Assembly: GCA_018063105.1 (NCBI GenBank)
Contig: JAGOQX010000010.1
Coordinates: 1-33,542 of the forward strand
Direction: 5' to 3'
DNA: 33,542 nt
From: Patescibacteria group bacterium
Lineage (GTDB): Bacteria; Patescibacteriota; Patescibacteriia; 2-12-FULL-60-25
Shown one piece after another: positions 7,734 through 14,737 of this stretch (position 1 is the first letter of the stretch; the number at the start of each line of letters is the position of its first letter). The notes under the pieces were generated by a model. It did not search any database. It worked only from the letters and a program-made list of their open reading frames with translations, and had not been told where the DNA came from. The position numbers and the translations under genes were made by a program.

Positions 7734-7757
7734 AGAAAAGATCAGTTGATGTTTGTA

Positions 7758-9488
7758 TTAGGTCCAATCGCTGATAACCGCACCTTTTGCGTATTCTGTT
7801 GCGCGATTCTCAAAGAAGTTAGCGTGTTCTTTTGCGTTGATCATTGAATCAAGCCACTGCAATGGGTTTTGAGTAACTTTATAGAGATTATCTAATCCAA
7901 GATCATTTAAGCGACGATCGGCGATGTAGCGGATGTACTGCTTCACTTCATCCGCCTTTAACCCAGAGATATCACCTAGGCCGAAACAGGCATCGATAAA
8001 CGCATCTTCAAGCAGCACGATCTCTTTACACGCGTTATAGATCTTCTCCTGAAACCCAGCGGTCCAGATATGACGATTCTCTGAAACTAAATCGCGGAAC
8101 AACTGGCACACACCAAGACTATGGAGCGTTTCATCGCGAATACTCCAGGTCACGATCTGCCCAACGCCCTTCAGACGACCGAGACGCGGGAAGTTCATCA
8201 AAATCGCAAATGAGGAGAACAAGCTTACACCCTCCATAAATCCACCGAATACGGCCATGTTCAAAGCCAAGTCCTCGATTGAATTCACGTTGAAGTTCTG
8301 GAGATAGTCGTATTTCTCCTTCATCGCTTTGATCTTCAAAAACGCTGAATACTCTTCATCCGGAAGACCGAGCGAGTCATTGAGATAGGAGTAGGCCCAA
8401 ATATGGATCCCTTCCATCTGCGCGAATGACGTCAACATCATCTTGATCTCCGGCTTTGGGAAGAATGGGATGAGCTTGGTGTTGTAGTTGTTATTCACCT
8501 CAAGGTCGCCCTGCGTGAAGAATCGGAGAATGTTCGTAATCAAACTGATCTCTTCCGGCTTCAACTTGAACTTATAATCTGAGATATCTGCTTCCATCGG
8601 AACCTCTGTTGGAAGCCAATGCGCCTGGCTCTGTTTCACAAAGAGCTCAAAGTATTCCGGATATTCAAACGGCTTGTAGACCTTGCGCTCTGTAAGAATC
8701 GGTGAAGCTCCGATTAACGAGGTTACAGCTGCAACAGGTTCCGGCGAAGCAATCACACGCATTCCAGCCTCATCTTCCTGGACTTCTCGCTTTGTCATCA
8801 TTTCTGGGAACTTCATTGAGATCCAGCGGAAGATGTAGTCAACGACAGACTTCGCGAATCGAATGTTTGGATTTTCCGTAAAACCGGATGGATCAAACTG
8901 AACGTGGGAGAACTTCTCGACAAGTGTCCGCAATGGAACGCCGTACTGGAGACCGATGGAAACTGAAGTCGCCAACGCATCAAGAAGACCAGAGATTGTG
9001 CTTCCGTCTTTACTCATGGAGATAAAAATCTCTCCCGGTGAGCCATCTTCATACAATCCAACGGTCACATAGCCTTTGTGCGACCCAATTTGAAACTTAT
9101 GCGTCACGGACTGTCGTTCATCTGGTAAGCGGCGACGAACAGAGACTGGCGGACCAACCTTCTTTGCAGGTTCAGATTGAAGTGGTCGGGAAAGATCTTG
9201 CGTCATCGCTGCGTAGGAAGAAGCAACGAGCGGAAGATTGTTATCCAAGAGAACGGAATAGACCTCATCGCGAAGCTGTTGAACATCTGGGATCGTTTGC
9301 CCATCACAGGAAAGCGTTAAACGAACAACGGCTTCATCCGTGAGATGCAAAACGATCTGCTCGTTCTTTGCTCCCCCAATACCTGAGGTAATAAAAGCAC
9401 TGCGGATAGACTGCTCCAAACGCGCCGGGTCAAAGCTTTCAATGACTCCTTCGTGGTTTCGCAGTTGTTTGATGGATGTGAGATACAT
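7758..9488 (-). CDS. nrdB: Class I ribonucleotide reductase beta subunit with N-terminal ATP-cone and NrdJ-type (TSCPD-like) domain
   Basis: At 576 residues this is about 200 longer than usual NrdB. Three parts are visible. Residues about 1-100 resemble an ATP-cone (KQLRNHEGVIESFDPARLEQ, then RDEVYSVLLDNN). Residues about 128-222 closely resemble the C-terminal TSCPD-type region of B12-dependent NrdJ (GSHKGYVTVGLYEDGSPGEI, GSTISGLLDALATSVSIGLQ, FDPSGFTENPNIRFAKS). Residues about 270-576 are an R2 domain with the full di-metal set in E. coli spacing: Asp328, Glu359, His362, Glu419, Glu453, His456, plus radical Tyr366. R2 provides the tyrosyl radical to NrdA. ATG 9488 follows directly after an NrdR-box-like site and about 27 bp after the -10. 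No Shine-Dalgarno sequence is seen. First gene of the nrdB-nrdA operon. Confidence 0.93.
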   Translation of the reverse strand: MYLTSIKQLRNHEGVIESFDPARLEQSIRSAFITSGIGGAKNEQIVLHLTDEAVVRLTLSCDGQTIPDVQQLRDEVYSVLLDNNLPLVASSYAAMTQDLSRPLQSEPAKKVGPPVSVRRRLPDERQSVTHKFQIGSHKGYVTVGLYEDGSPGEIFISMSKDGSTISGLLDALATSVSIGLQYGVPLRTLVEKFSHVQFDPSGFTENPNIRFAKSVVDYIFRWISMKFPEMMTKREVQEDEAGMRVIASPEPVAAVTSLIGASPILTERKVYKPFEYPEYFELFVKQSQAHWLPTEVPMEADISDYKFKLKPEEISLITNILRFFTQGDLEVNNNYNTKLIPFFPKPEIKMMLTSFAQMEGIHIWAYSYLNDSLGLPDEEYSAFLKIKAMKEKYDYLQNFNVNSIEDLALNMAVFGGFMEGVSLFSSFAILMNFPRLGRLKGVGQIVTWSIRDETLHSLGVCQLFRDLVSENRHIWTAGFQEKIYNACKEIVLLEDAFIDACFGLGDISGLKADEVKQYIRYIADRRLNDLGLDNLYKVTQNPLQWLDSMINAKEHANFFENRATEYAKGAVISDWT

Positions 9489-9504
9489 AATCTATATATT
9501 GTGG
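9489..9504 (-). promoter_or_regulatory. NrdR-box-like site 2, adjoining the nrdB start codon
   Basis: Minus-strand CCACAATATATAGATT matches the core of the published NrdR box (roughly acaCwAtATaTwGtgt) at most positions; the right end is weaker. It lies directly before ATG 9488. Confidence 0.55.
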
Positions 9505-9515
9505 TTCGAGTGTCG

Positions 9516-9524
9516 AGTATACCA
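9516..9524 (-). promoter_or_regulatory. Extended -10 of the nrdB promoter, between two NrdR-like boxes
   Basis: TGGTATACT on the minus strand is an extended -10 (TGN-TATACT). No good -35 is seen. It sits between, and slightly overlaps, the two NrdR-like boxes, a position where repressor binding would block initiation. Predicted leader about 20 nt. Confidence 0.6.
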
Positions 9525-9537
9525 CAAGATATAGTGT
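9522..9537 (-). promoter_or_regulatory. NrdR-box-like site 1 upstream of nrdB
   Basis: Minus-strand ACACTATATCTTGTGG matches the NrdR-box consensus nearly throughout. Its centre is 33 bp from the centre of the second box, about three helical turns, which is the paired arrangement known for NrdR operators. Confidence 0.65.
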
Positions 9538-9586
9538 CGGATGGACCGTCACTGTGGATATCTTCTTCGCCTTTTTCTCTGAGGCT

Positions 9587-10168
9587 CTACAACCCTAATG
9601 AAAGGTTCATTGGAACCTTCTGATCTTCCTGCGGAGGCTGAATTGGCATGGCCACATTCATCTTTTGCCCCTGCCGGCTCGTATAAAAAACTTCTTGGTT
9701 TTGAAGTGCGTGTTCATACACATCTCGAGTGATGCGAACGTCTTGCAAACAATAGTCTGCCAACTTTTCAATCTCCCCATTTTTCCAAAACTCCACAGCC
9801 TGCAACCCATGCCCACTCTTCCCTACTCCCAACGTCGCATGTGCCACATCATCCAACTTTACCTTAAACCCAATACGCTTCTCAATTTCCAACATCAGAT
9901 CAACGGTCGGGATCTTTCGGAAATCACCGGAGTAATACGTTTGCATGCATGGATAATCAAAACCAAAGAGATTGTATCCAATGACGCGATCAGCGCGCTC
10001 TAATCGTGGCCAGAGCTTTGGGAAGTCAGCTTCAAGGAATGTTTCAAACGTATCTGTTTCGTAAAAATAGACGCCAATCAACGAAATCTTTAACAAAGCG
10101 GCGTTATAGCTTCCAACATCCTGAAAGGTGTTCTGGGTTTCAATATCTAAAACAATTTCTCGACGCAT
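9587..10168 (-). CDS. Predicted 3'-5' exonuclease, DEDDy type, RNase H-like fold
   Basis: Start is placed at ATG 10168 (MRREIVLDIETQN); the frame is open upstream but that part would lie in the terminator hairpins of the GC-rich gene. The 193-residue protein has exonuclease motif I (LDIET), motif II (VIGYNLFGFDYP with a conserved Asp) and motif III of the Y-x-x-x-D kind (YCLQDVRIT), the DEDDy metal-binding set. Related proteins (YprB-like/DnaQ-type RNase H-fold) trim DNA or RNA from the 3' end; the substrate is not evident. The C-terminal 40 residues are Gln/Pro-rich and look unstructured. Promoter-like sequence before the gene is poor. It is separated from nrdB by about 98 bp. Confidence 0.78.
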   Translation of the reverse strand: MRREIVLDIETQNTFQDVGSYNAALLKISLIGVYFYETDTFETFLEADFPKLWPRLERADRVIGYNLFGFDYPCMQTYYSGDFRKIPTVDLMLEIEKRIGFKVKLDDVAHATLGVGKSGHGLQAVEFWKNGEIEKLADYCLQDVRITRDVYEHALQNQEVFYTSRQGQKMNVAMPIQPPQEDQKVPMNLSLGL

Positions 10169-10209
10169 AGTGATGACGGAGAATGTATCACACGGATAAA
10201 ATAAAATCA

Positions 10210-10233
10210 CCCCACCTCTCGCGAGAGGTGGGG
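10210..10233 (-). terminator. Intrinsic terminator of the GC-rich one-TM gene
   Basis: A perfect 24-bp palindrome (CCCCACCTCTCG plus its complement) followed on the minus strand by TGATTTTATTTTAT. It lies 44 bp after the stop of the gene at 10278, after another hairpin. Confidence 0.75.
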
Positions 10234-10240
10234 TTCGATT

Positions 10241-10267
10241 TCCGGTCTGCAAGGTTGCAAGACCGGA
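10241..10267 (-). other. Additional stem-loop between the GC-rich gene and its terminator
   Basis: TCCGGTCT and AGACCGGA pair, with GCAA/TTGC extending the stem past a bulged base. It has no T-tract of its own, so it may act as an RNA-stabilising 3' hairpin in tandem with the terminator. Confidence 0.55.
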
Positions 10268-10277
10268 GAGTTGAGGT

Positions 10278-10703
10278 TTACCGTCCATGGCGAGGCCTGG
10301 ACGGGCGCTGCGAAGCCGCCTTACGAGGCGCGCTCTTCGCGGCTTCCTGGTGAGCCTCCTGCGCAGGGGCGACCGTGGTCCCCTCCTGCCGGGTGTTCTC
10401 ACGCCAGGTGTTCGCGGCGGCGCTCGTCACCTTCGCCATCGCGTACAACGCGAGGCCGGCGACGGAGAGCCCGACGAAAAGCACCACGAGCGCGAGGAAC
10501 GCGCCCATGACCAGCTTCATCGCCGCGTCGTCCGCCACGGAGGGCTTCTTCTCCTCCTTCGGCTTCTCCGCGCACGGAGGAGCCACTCGAGGCTGCAGCG
10601 GACACGGCGGGAGGAAGTACCCGCCGAGATCCCGGCCCTGCTGCGGGCCGAAGTGACCCTGGTAATACGGGGCCGGGGGGACGACGGGGGGGACGTTCGA
10701 CAT
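10278..10703 (-). CDS. GC-rich gene: proline-rich single-pass membrane protein, unknown function
   Basis: The start is set at ATG 10703 (MSNVPPVVPP) because GAAGGAG lies six bases upstream and the promoter at 10765-10793 excludes the longer frame. The 141-residue product has a Pro/Gly/Tyr-rich N-terminus with two cysteines, a charged stretch KPKEEKKPSVADD, one membrane segment at about 63-90 (Ala/Val/Leu-rich), and an Arg/Ala/Gln-rich tail ending PSRPRHGR. No family was recognised. GC content is much higher than in the core genes around it. It has its own TTGACA promoter, Shine-Dalgarno sequence, and terminator, all signs of a self-contained unit. The promoter nearly duplicates that of the next GC-rich gene. 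Confidence 0.7.
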   Translation of the reverse strand: MSNVPPVVPPAPYYQGHFGPQQGRDLGGYFLPPCPLQPRVAPPCAEKPKEEKKPSVADDAAMKLVMGAFLALVVLFVGLSVAGLALYAMAKVTSAAANTWRENTRQEGTTVAPAQEAHQEAAKSAPRKAASQRPSRPRHGR

Positions 10704-10764
10704 TCCAGTCTCCTTCGAAAGAACCATCTTTTTCAGCACGAGCGCATCTCGTACCGAACAACAT

Positions 10765-10793
10765 AAGATAGCACAAAAAGGGGGTTTTGTCAA
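10765..10793 (-). promoter_or_regulatory. Sigma-70-type promoter, copy A, GC-rich one-TM gene
   Basis: TTGACA (10788-10793), 17-bp spacer, TATCTT (10765-10770) preceded by TGC, an extended -10. Predicted leader about 55 nt. It shares TTGACAAAA and TTTTGTGCTATCTTAT with promoter B at 12558-12586. Confidence 0.85.
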
Positions 10794-10834
10794 TGGTAGC
10801 ACCTAATAATTGGCGTATTTTAGCAAAAAGAAAA

Positions 10835-10860
10835 CCGGTCAGCAGGAGGCTGCTGACCGG
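10835..10860 (-). terminator. Intrinsic terminator of the lipoprotein gene
   Basis: An 11-bp perfect stem CCGGTCAGCAG/CTGCTGACCGG with a 4-base loop, followed on the minus strand by TTTTCTTTTT. It lies 41 bp after the stop at 10902. Confidence 0.9.
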
Positions 10861-10901
10861 GCTCAACTCACCGAGAATGGTGAGGAGACAGTTGAAGGTG
10901 G

Positions 10902-12491
10902 CTACTGCGCCGAGGTGAGCGCGGTGTTGTAGGCGTTGCCGATGCCAGACATGCCGTAGTAGTCCGGCGACGTCTTCTCGTTGGTCTTGTGGTTCCCCTT
11001 CTCGGACTTGTCGGTCCAGAGGAACGCTGAGGTGTGGGGCGGACCAGCCTGCTGCGGGAAGTCGAAGCCTGTCCAGACCCCGGGATCATCGTAGCTGATG
11101 ATCTGAAGCCGACGCGGCACGACATCTCCGGTAAAGCCGTCATCCAGCTTGACCTGAACCCACGACTGCGGGGTCACGCCGGAGACGACGAGGTTGAGCG
11201 AGATCGTCAGGTGGTTCTGCCACACGTCGCTCACCGCGAGCTCGCCGTCGGTCTTGTTCATGTACACGGCTCGTCCCCACCCCGGGTAGAAGACCTGCGT
11301 ACCGGGCTCGATGACCATGGAGCCGCCGTTCACGTAGATCGGCGAGAATCCCTGGTTCTCGAGCACCGTCGCGTCGAGCGTGAGCTCGGGCGAGTGATCG
11401 ACCTTGAACACGAGCTGACGGATGTCGACCTCGCGCCCCGGGTTCGTGGCGATGTCGATCGCGATCAGCTGGTTCACGCCGTTGTGCAGCTTGGTGGGGT
11501 TGTTGTACCACTGGTGCTGCACCTGTGGGATGCTCGCGTGGATGATGACCTTCGTGGGGTTGTAGTCCCCGTTGATCGCGATCGGCTTCCAGTCGTCGCC
11601 GCTCCATGCCATCTTCGGCACGAACTTACCCGAGTCACCGCTGTGCGCAGCGCCACTCTCGTTGAGCGGCTTGGTTTCGGGGATGTACATCACGACCACC
11701 AGGCGCCGCGCCGAGTTGGCTGGCACCACGATGTCGTAGAATGTGACTGAGCCGTCGAGAGCGAACTCTCCGGCATAGAACTCCGGGTTCGGCTCGTCGA
11801 GGAAGTACGCGACCGGATCGACGAAGTCCTCGACGACACCATTCCAGTCCTCGCGGAACTCCGTGAGCTGCCGGATCTGTTGGTCCGTGTCACATGGGTT
11901 CACCACGATGAAGCGATTCATCGCGACGTTCCACCCGCTCTCCACGAGGAACATGTTGTTCGGCGTGGTGTCGGGATCGATCTGGAACTGGACAGGCTTG
12001 TCGCAGCTGGGCTCGTTGCCCTGGCCACCTTGCCCGCCCTGCCCCGCATCGCCGCCGCCCGTGCCCGAGTTGGTCTCGGTCGTGGTCGACGTCGTCGTGG
12101 TGGTGTTGGTGCCGCCGCCCGCTCCTTGCTGGGTCGAGCAGACGCACTCCGAGAACTCCGCTCCACCACCGCCGTAGATACACGTCTTCTGGCCGACGTT
12201 CCCATCGTCGCAAAAACACGCGTAGAGCGCACCGTACGAGCAGTGGTTATCGTCGAGATTCGGCAAGTCGATCGGCTCGCATCCGCTGACGGTCATGCCG
12301 TCCTGCAGACAGCGCTGCTGACCCACAGTCACCCTGTGGTAGCTGTCGACGTATTCGCACAGCCTGAATCCTCCAGTTGTGCAGAGACCGTCCTCACCGT
12401 TCGAGGCGTTGGCCGTCTCCGGCATACTCTTGCAGCCGAGGCTGAGGATCATCGCGAGAACGAACAAAATGGAAAGCGCGATTTGGCGCAT
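10902..12491 (-). CDS. Large GC-rich surface lipoprotein, myxobacterial-like, probable horizontal acquisition
   Basis: The 529-residue protein has a lipoprotein signal peptide with lipobox LSLGC (Cys20). After this comes a Cys-rich region (about 37-150) with repeated C-x-DG-x-x-GQ-x-C patterns (CFCDDGNVGQKTC), a Thr/Ser/Gly linker (TTTTTSTTTE, GGQGGQG), and a roughly 370-residue C-terminal region with beta-sandwich-like character and few Cys. The Cys-rich-plus-Thr/Gly layout is familiar from Myxococcota secreted proteins, but no specific family is claimed. Codon use is strongly G/C-ending, unlike neighbours. ATG 12491 is preceded by TAGGAG eight bases upstream. It is monocistronic: promoter B upstream and terminator at 10835-10860. 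The protein likely sits on the cell surface; its partner is unknown. Confidence 0.82.
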   Translation of the reverse strand: MRQIALSILFVLAMILSLGCKSMPETANASNGEDGLCTTGGFRLCEYVDSYHRVTVGQQRCLQDGMTVSGCEPIDLPNLDDNHCSYGALYACFCDDGNVGQKTCIYGGGGAEFSECVCSTQQGAGGGTNTTTTTSTTTETNSGTGGGDAGQGGQGGQGNEPSCDKPVQFQIDPDTTPNNMFLVESGWNVAMNRFIVVNPCDTDQQIRQLTEFREDWNGVVEDFVDPVAYFLDEPNPEFYAGEFALDGSVTFYDIVVPANSARRLVVVMYIPETKPLNESGAAHSGDSGKFVPKMAWSGDDWKPIAINGDYNPTKVIIHASIPQVQHQWYNNPTKLHNGVNQLIAIDIATNPGREVDIRQLVFKVDHSPELTLDATVLENQGFSPIYVNGGSMVIEPGTQVFYPGWGRAVYMNKTDGELAVSDVWQNHLTISLNLVVSGVTPQSWVQVKLDDGFTGDVVPRRLQIISYDDPGVWTGFDFPQQAGPPHTSAFLWTDKSEKGNHKTNEKTSPDYYGMSGIGNAYNTALTSAQ

Positions 12492-12557
12492 ATTTCATTC
12501 TCCTACCGTTGGTTGTCAACGTGCACCTCCGCACATTCCTGCGCAGAGTAACGAGAT

Positions 12558-12586
12558 AAGATAGCACAAAATGACGATTTTGTCAA
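12558..12586 (-). promoter_or_regulatory. Sigma-70-type promoter, copy B, lipoprotein gene
   Basis: TTGACA (12581-12586), 17-bp spacer, TATCTT (12558-12563) with upstream TGC. Nearly identical to promoter A at 10765-10793. Predicted leader about 60 nt, containing the Shine-Dalgarno sequence. Confidence 0.85.
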
Positions 12587-12652
12587 CCGTCTGGCTTACA
12601 CTTCTATTCCTTTTTGGCTAATTCTAGAGCACTTTTCGATTTTCCTTATATC

Positions 12653-12733
12653 CCTCTCCTTACGAAGGAGAGGCTAGGTGAGGTTCTGTCGCTGCGGGTT
12701 CACCTCCTCTAGCTCCTCCTTCGTAAGGAGGAG
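12653..12733. repeat. REP-like inverted pair (BIME-like element)
   Basis: Two small palindromes, CCTCTCCTTACGAAGGAGAGG and CTCCTCCTTCGTAAGGAGGAG (each shown in at most 21 bases; centres TACGA and TCGTA), face each other. Each is followed inwards by CTAGG-TGAGG or its imperfect complement, so the left and right halves form a larger inverted repeat around a spacer TCTGTCGCTGCGGG. This is the layout of paired REP sequences. It sits between typA and the lipoprotein promoter. No REP-associated transposase (RAYT) gene is in the window. Confidence 0.65.
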
Positions 12734-12750
12734 AACATGACAATACAAAA

Positions 12751-12778
12751 AAACGATGCCATATTTCAGGCATCGTTT
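12751..12778 (-). terminator. Intrinsic terminator of typA
   Basis: AAACGATGCC and GGCATCGTTT form a 10-bp stem around an 8-base loop; the minus strand continues as a run of T. It lies 12 bp after the typA stop. Confidence 0.9.
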
Positions 12779-12789
12779 CTCTCTATCAG

Positions 12790-14598
12790 TTACGCGCTAG
12801 CTGACTGCCCGGCGCGCTTTCGTTCGAATTCTTTGAGGTAGAGTTTGCGGATTCGGATGGACTTTGGTGTGACTTCCACGAGTTCATCGTCACCGATGTA
12901 TTCGAGAGCTTCTTCCAAACCCATGTGGCGAGGCGTGTCCAAACCTTCTGCGACGCCGTCTCCCTTGGAACGCATGTTGGAAAGTTTCTTTTCCTTACAG
13001 ATGTTCACACACAAGTCTTCTGGTTTTGCGTTCTGTCCAATAACCTGGCCTTCGTACACTTTCAAGCCTGGTTTAATGAAAAGCTGACCGCGTTCTTGAG
13101 CTGCTTGCATGCCGTATGAATTGGACTCCCCGCTCTCGAATGAGATCAATGAGCCGTGCTGTGCTGTTGTCATGGCGCCAGCAAATGAGCGGTATCCCAA
13201 TAACAAGGAGTTCATAATTCCCTGACCACGCGTATCCATCATGAATTCGTTGCGGAAACCGATCAACCCACGTGTTGGGATCACGAATTCCATGTAGGCC
13301 ATGCCGTTCTCAACGTTCATGTCCTTCAATTCACCCTTGCGCTTGCCAAGCTTTTCGATCACAACACCGCTCATTCCTTCTGGAACTTCGATGCTTACCT
13401 CTTCAAATGGTTCGGACTTCTCCCCGTCAATATCTTTGAAAATAACCTGTGGGCGGGAAACTTGGAGTTCGTATCCTTCACGGCGCATGTTTTCGATCAA
13501 AATCGACAAGTGCAACTCACCGCGACCGGAAACGATAAAGGTATCGGAACCCTCACCTGGATCAACCTTCAAGGCAACGTCGTTCTGCAACGCATGTTCC
13601 AAGCGTTCCTTGATGTTTCGCGTTGTCGTATATTGACCTTCCTCCCCCGCAAATGGCGAGGTGTTGATACCGAACGTCATTTTAACGGTTGGTTCCTCAA
13701 TATGCATGACAGGCAATGCTTCCGGATTTTCAACGCTGGTGATGGTTTCACCGATGTTGATATTTTCGATTCCGCAGAATGCAACGATTTCACCCGCAAC
13801 AGCCTCTTCAACTTCCACCTTTTTAAATCCATCAAACAACATGATGCTCGTGACCTTTGCCGGAGCAGCCTTCCCATCGCGATTCACCCAGATCACTTGG
13901 CCTGGCTTAAACGTTCCACGAACAACGCGTCCGAGGGCTGTTTTGCCCTTATACGCGTCGTAGCTCACGTTGGCGACGGAAACCTGCAATGAACCGTTTG
14001 GATCAAAATTTGAGGCTGGAATCTGTTCGACAACGGTTTGGAATAATGGCTGAACATTCTCCATCTTTGTGAGATCTGGTTCCAAGCCTGCCTTCCCCTG
14101 TTTCGCAGAAGCGTACACAACTGGAAAATCTGTTTGCATGTCGCTTGCACCGAGCATGACGAAAAGATCAAAGGTCTTGTCGAGCACCCAATCTGGTCGA
14201 GCATCTGGTTTGTCGATCTTGTTGATGACCACGATGATGCGATGACCTGCCTCAATCGCCTTCTTCAACACAAAGCGTGTTTGTGGCATTGGACCTTCCT
14301 TGGCGTCAACGAGCAACAAAGCGCCATCGACCAAGTTCATGATGCGTTCTACCTCCCCGCCGAAGTCTGCGTGGCCTGGGGTATCAACAATGTTAATTTT
14401 TGTCCCGTTATATTGGACCGCAACGTTCTTGGATAAAATCGTAATACCACGCTCACGTTCAAGCGGGTTTGAGTCCATGATGGTATCTCCTTCGAGGACT
14501 TTGTTCTTAAATGTGTCTGATTGTCGCAACAACGAATCAACCAACGTGGTTTTCCCGTGGTCGACGTGAGCGATGATAGCAATGTTGCGCAGGTCCAT
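12790..14598 (-). CDS. typA: Ribosome-associated GTPase TypA/BipA
   Basis: The protein has 602 residues from ATG 14598. G-domain motifs are clear: G1 AHVDHGKTTL at about residues 10-19, G3 DTPGHADFGGEVER, G4 NKIDKPDARP. They are followed by an EF-G-like domain II (SYDAYKGKTALGRVVRGTF), the EF-G-type domains III/V (PFEEVSIEVPEGMSGVVIEK) and the BipA C-terminal domain with GLIGFRNEFMMDTRGQG. BipA binds the 70S ribosome in its GTP state and aids 50S assembly and growth at low temperature or under stress. The start is chosen because -10 TATTAT (14611-14616) lies 12 bp upstream, which rules out the in-frame ATG at 14631 inside the promoter. The mRNA leader would be only about six bases, with no Shine-Dalgarno sequence. 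Confidence 0.95.
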   Translation of the reverse strand: MDLRNIAIIAHVDHGKTTLVDSLLRQSDTFKNKVLEGDTIMDSNPLERERGITILSKNVAVQYNGTKINIVDTPGHADFGGEVERIMNLVDGALLLVDAKEGPMPQTRFVLKKAIEAGHRIIVVINKIDKPDARPDWVLDKTFDLFVMLGASDMQTDFPVVYASAKQGKAGLEPDLTKMENVQPLFQTVVEQIPASNFDPNGSLQVSVANVSYDAYKGKTALGRVVRGTFKPGQVIWVNRDGKAAPAKVTSIMLFDGFKKVEVEEAVAGEIVAFCGIENINIGETITSVENPEALPVMHIEEPTVKMTFGINTSPFAGEEGQYTTTRNIKERLEHALQNDVALKVDPGEGSDTFIVSGRGELHLSILIENMRREGYELQVSRPQVIFKDIDGEKSEPFEEVSIEVPEGMSGVVIEKLGKRKGELKDMNVENGMAYMEFVIPTRGLIGFRNEFMMDTRGQGIMNSLLLGYRSFAGAMTTAQHGSLISFESGESNSYGMQAAQERGQLFIKPGLKVYEGQVIGQNAKPEDLCVNICKEKKLSNMRSKGDGVAEGLDTPRHMGLEEALEYIGDDELVEVTPKSIRIRKLYLKEFERKRAGQSASA

Positions 14599-14610
14599 AG
14601 ATGTGGACGG

Positions 14611-14639
14611 ATAATACAGAAAAAATTGCATTCGGTCAA
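14611..14639 (-). promoter_or_regulatory. typA promoter, near-leaderless
   Basis: TTGACC (14634-14639), 17-bp spacer, TATTAT (14611-14616) on the minus strand; 12 bases separate it from ATG 14598. Confidence 0.8.
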
Positions 14640-14674
14640 GAAATCGACCCCTGCCTACGTTTTGGGTATAAAAA

Positions 14675-14714
14675 GACCGCGTCCCGCAAGCCGAGAGGCT
14701 TGCAGGATGCGGTC
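14675..14714 (-). terminator. Intrinsic terminator of the orphan gene at 14738
   Basis: An 18-bp stem (GACCGCATCCTGCAAGCC with its partner, two G-U pairs) and a 4-base loop, followed by TTTTT on the minus strand. It lies 23 bp after the stop codon. Confidence 0.92.
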
Positions 14715-14737
14715 TCGGTTGAGGACGCGGTAGTAGG

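Noticed and set aside
10287-10766. Plus-strand ORF of 159 residues over the GC-rich gene
   Set aside because: It is Arg-rich antisense reading frame of GC-rich DNA, with no start signal; the minus-strand gene has promoter, SD and terminator.
11034-11750. Plus-strand ORF of 238 residues inside the lipoprotein gene
   Set aside because: Antisense shadow in high-GC sequence; composition is rich in Arg, Val and His without any domain.
11880-12551. Plus-strand ORF of 223 residues near the lipoprotein N-terminus
   Set aside because: Antisense shadow; it runs across the promoter region of the lipoprotein gene.
12614-12627. TTGGCTAATTCTAG shared with 19349-19362 and similar to 1583-1596
   Set aside because: One copy is in the conserved ELANGPT codons of the glutamate dehydrogenase; a handful of 14-mer pairs is expected by chance in a window of this size.
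13462-13992. Plus-strand ORF of 176 residues within typA
   Set aside because: Opposite a strongly conserved GTPase; no start signals or family resemblance.
14599-14631. N-terminal extension of TypA (MQFFLYYPSTS)
   Set aside because: The extension would lie in the promoter (-10 at 14611-14616); TypA proteins start at MDLRNIAI-like sequence.
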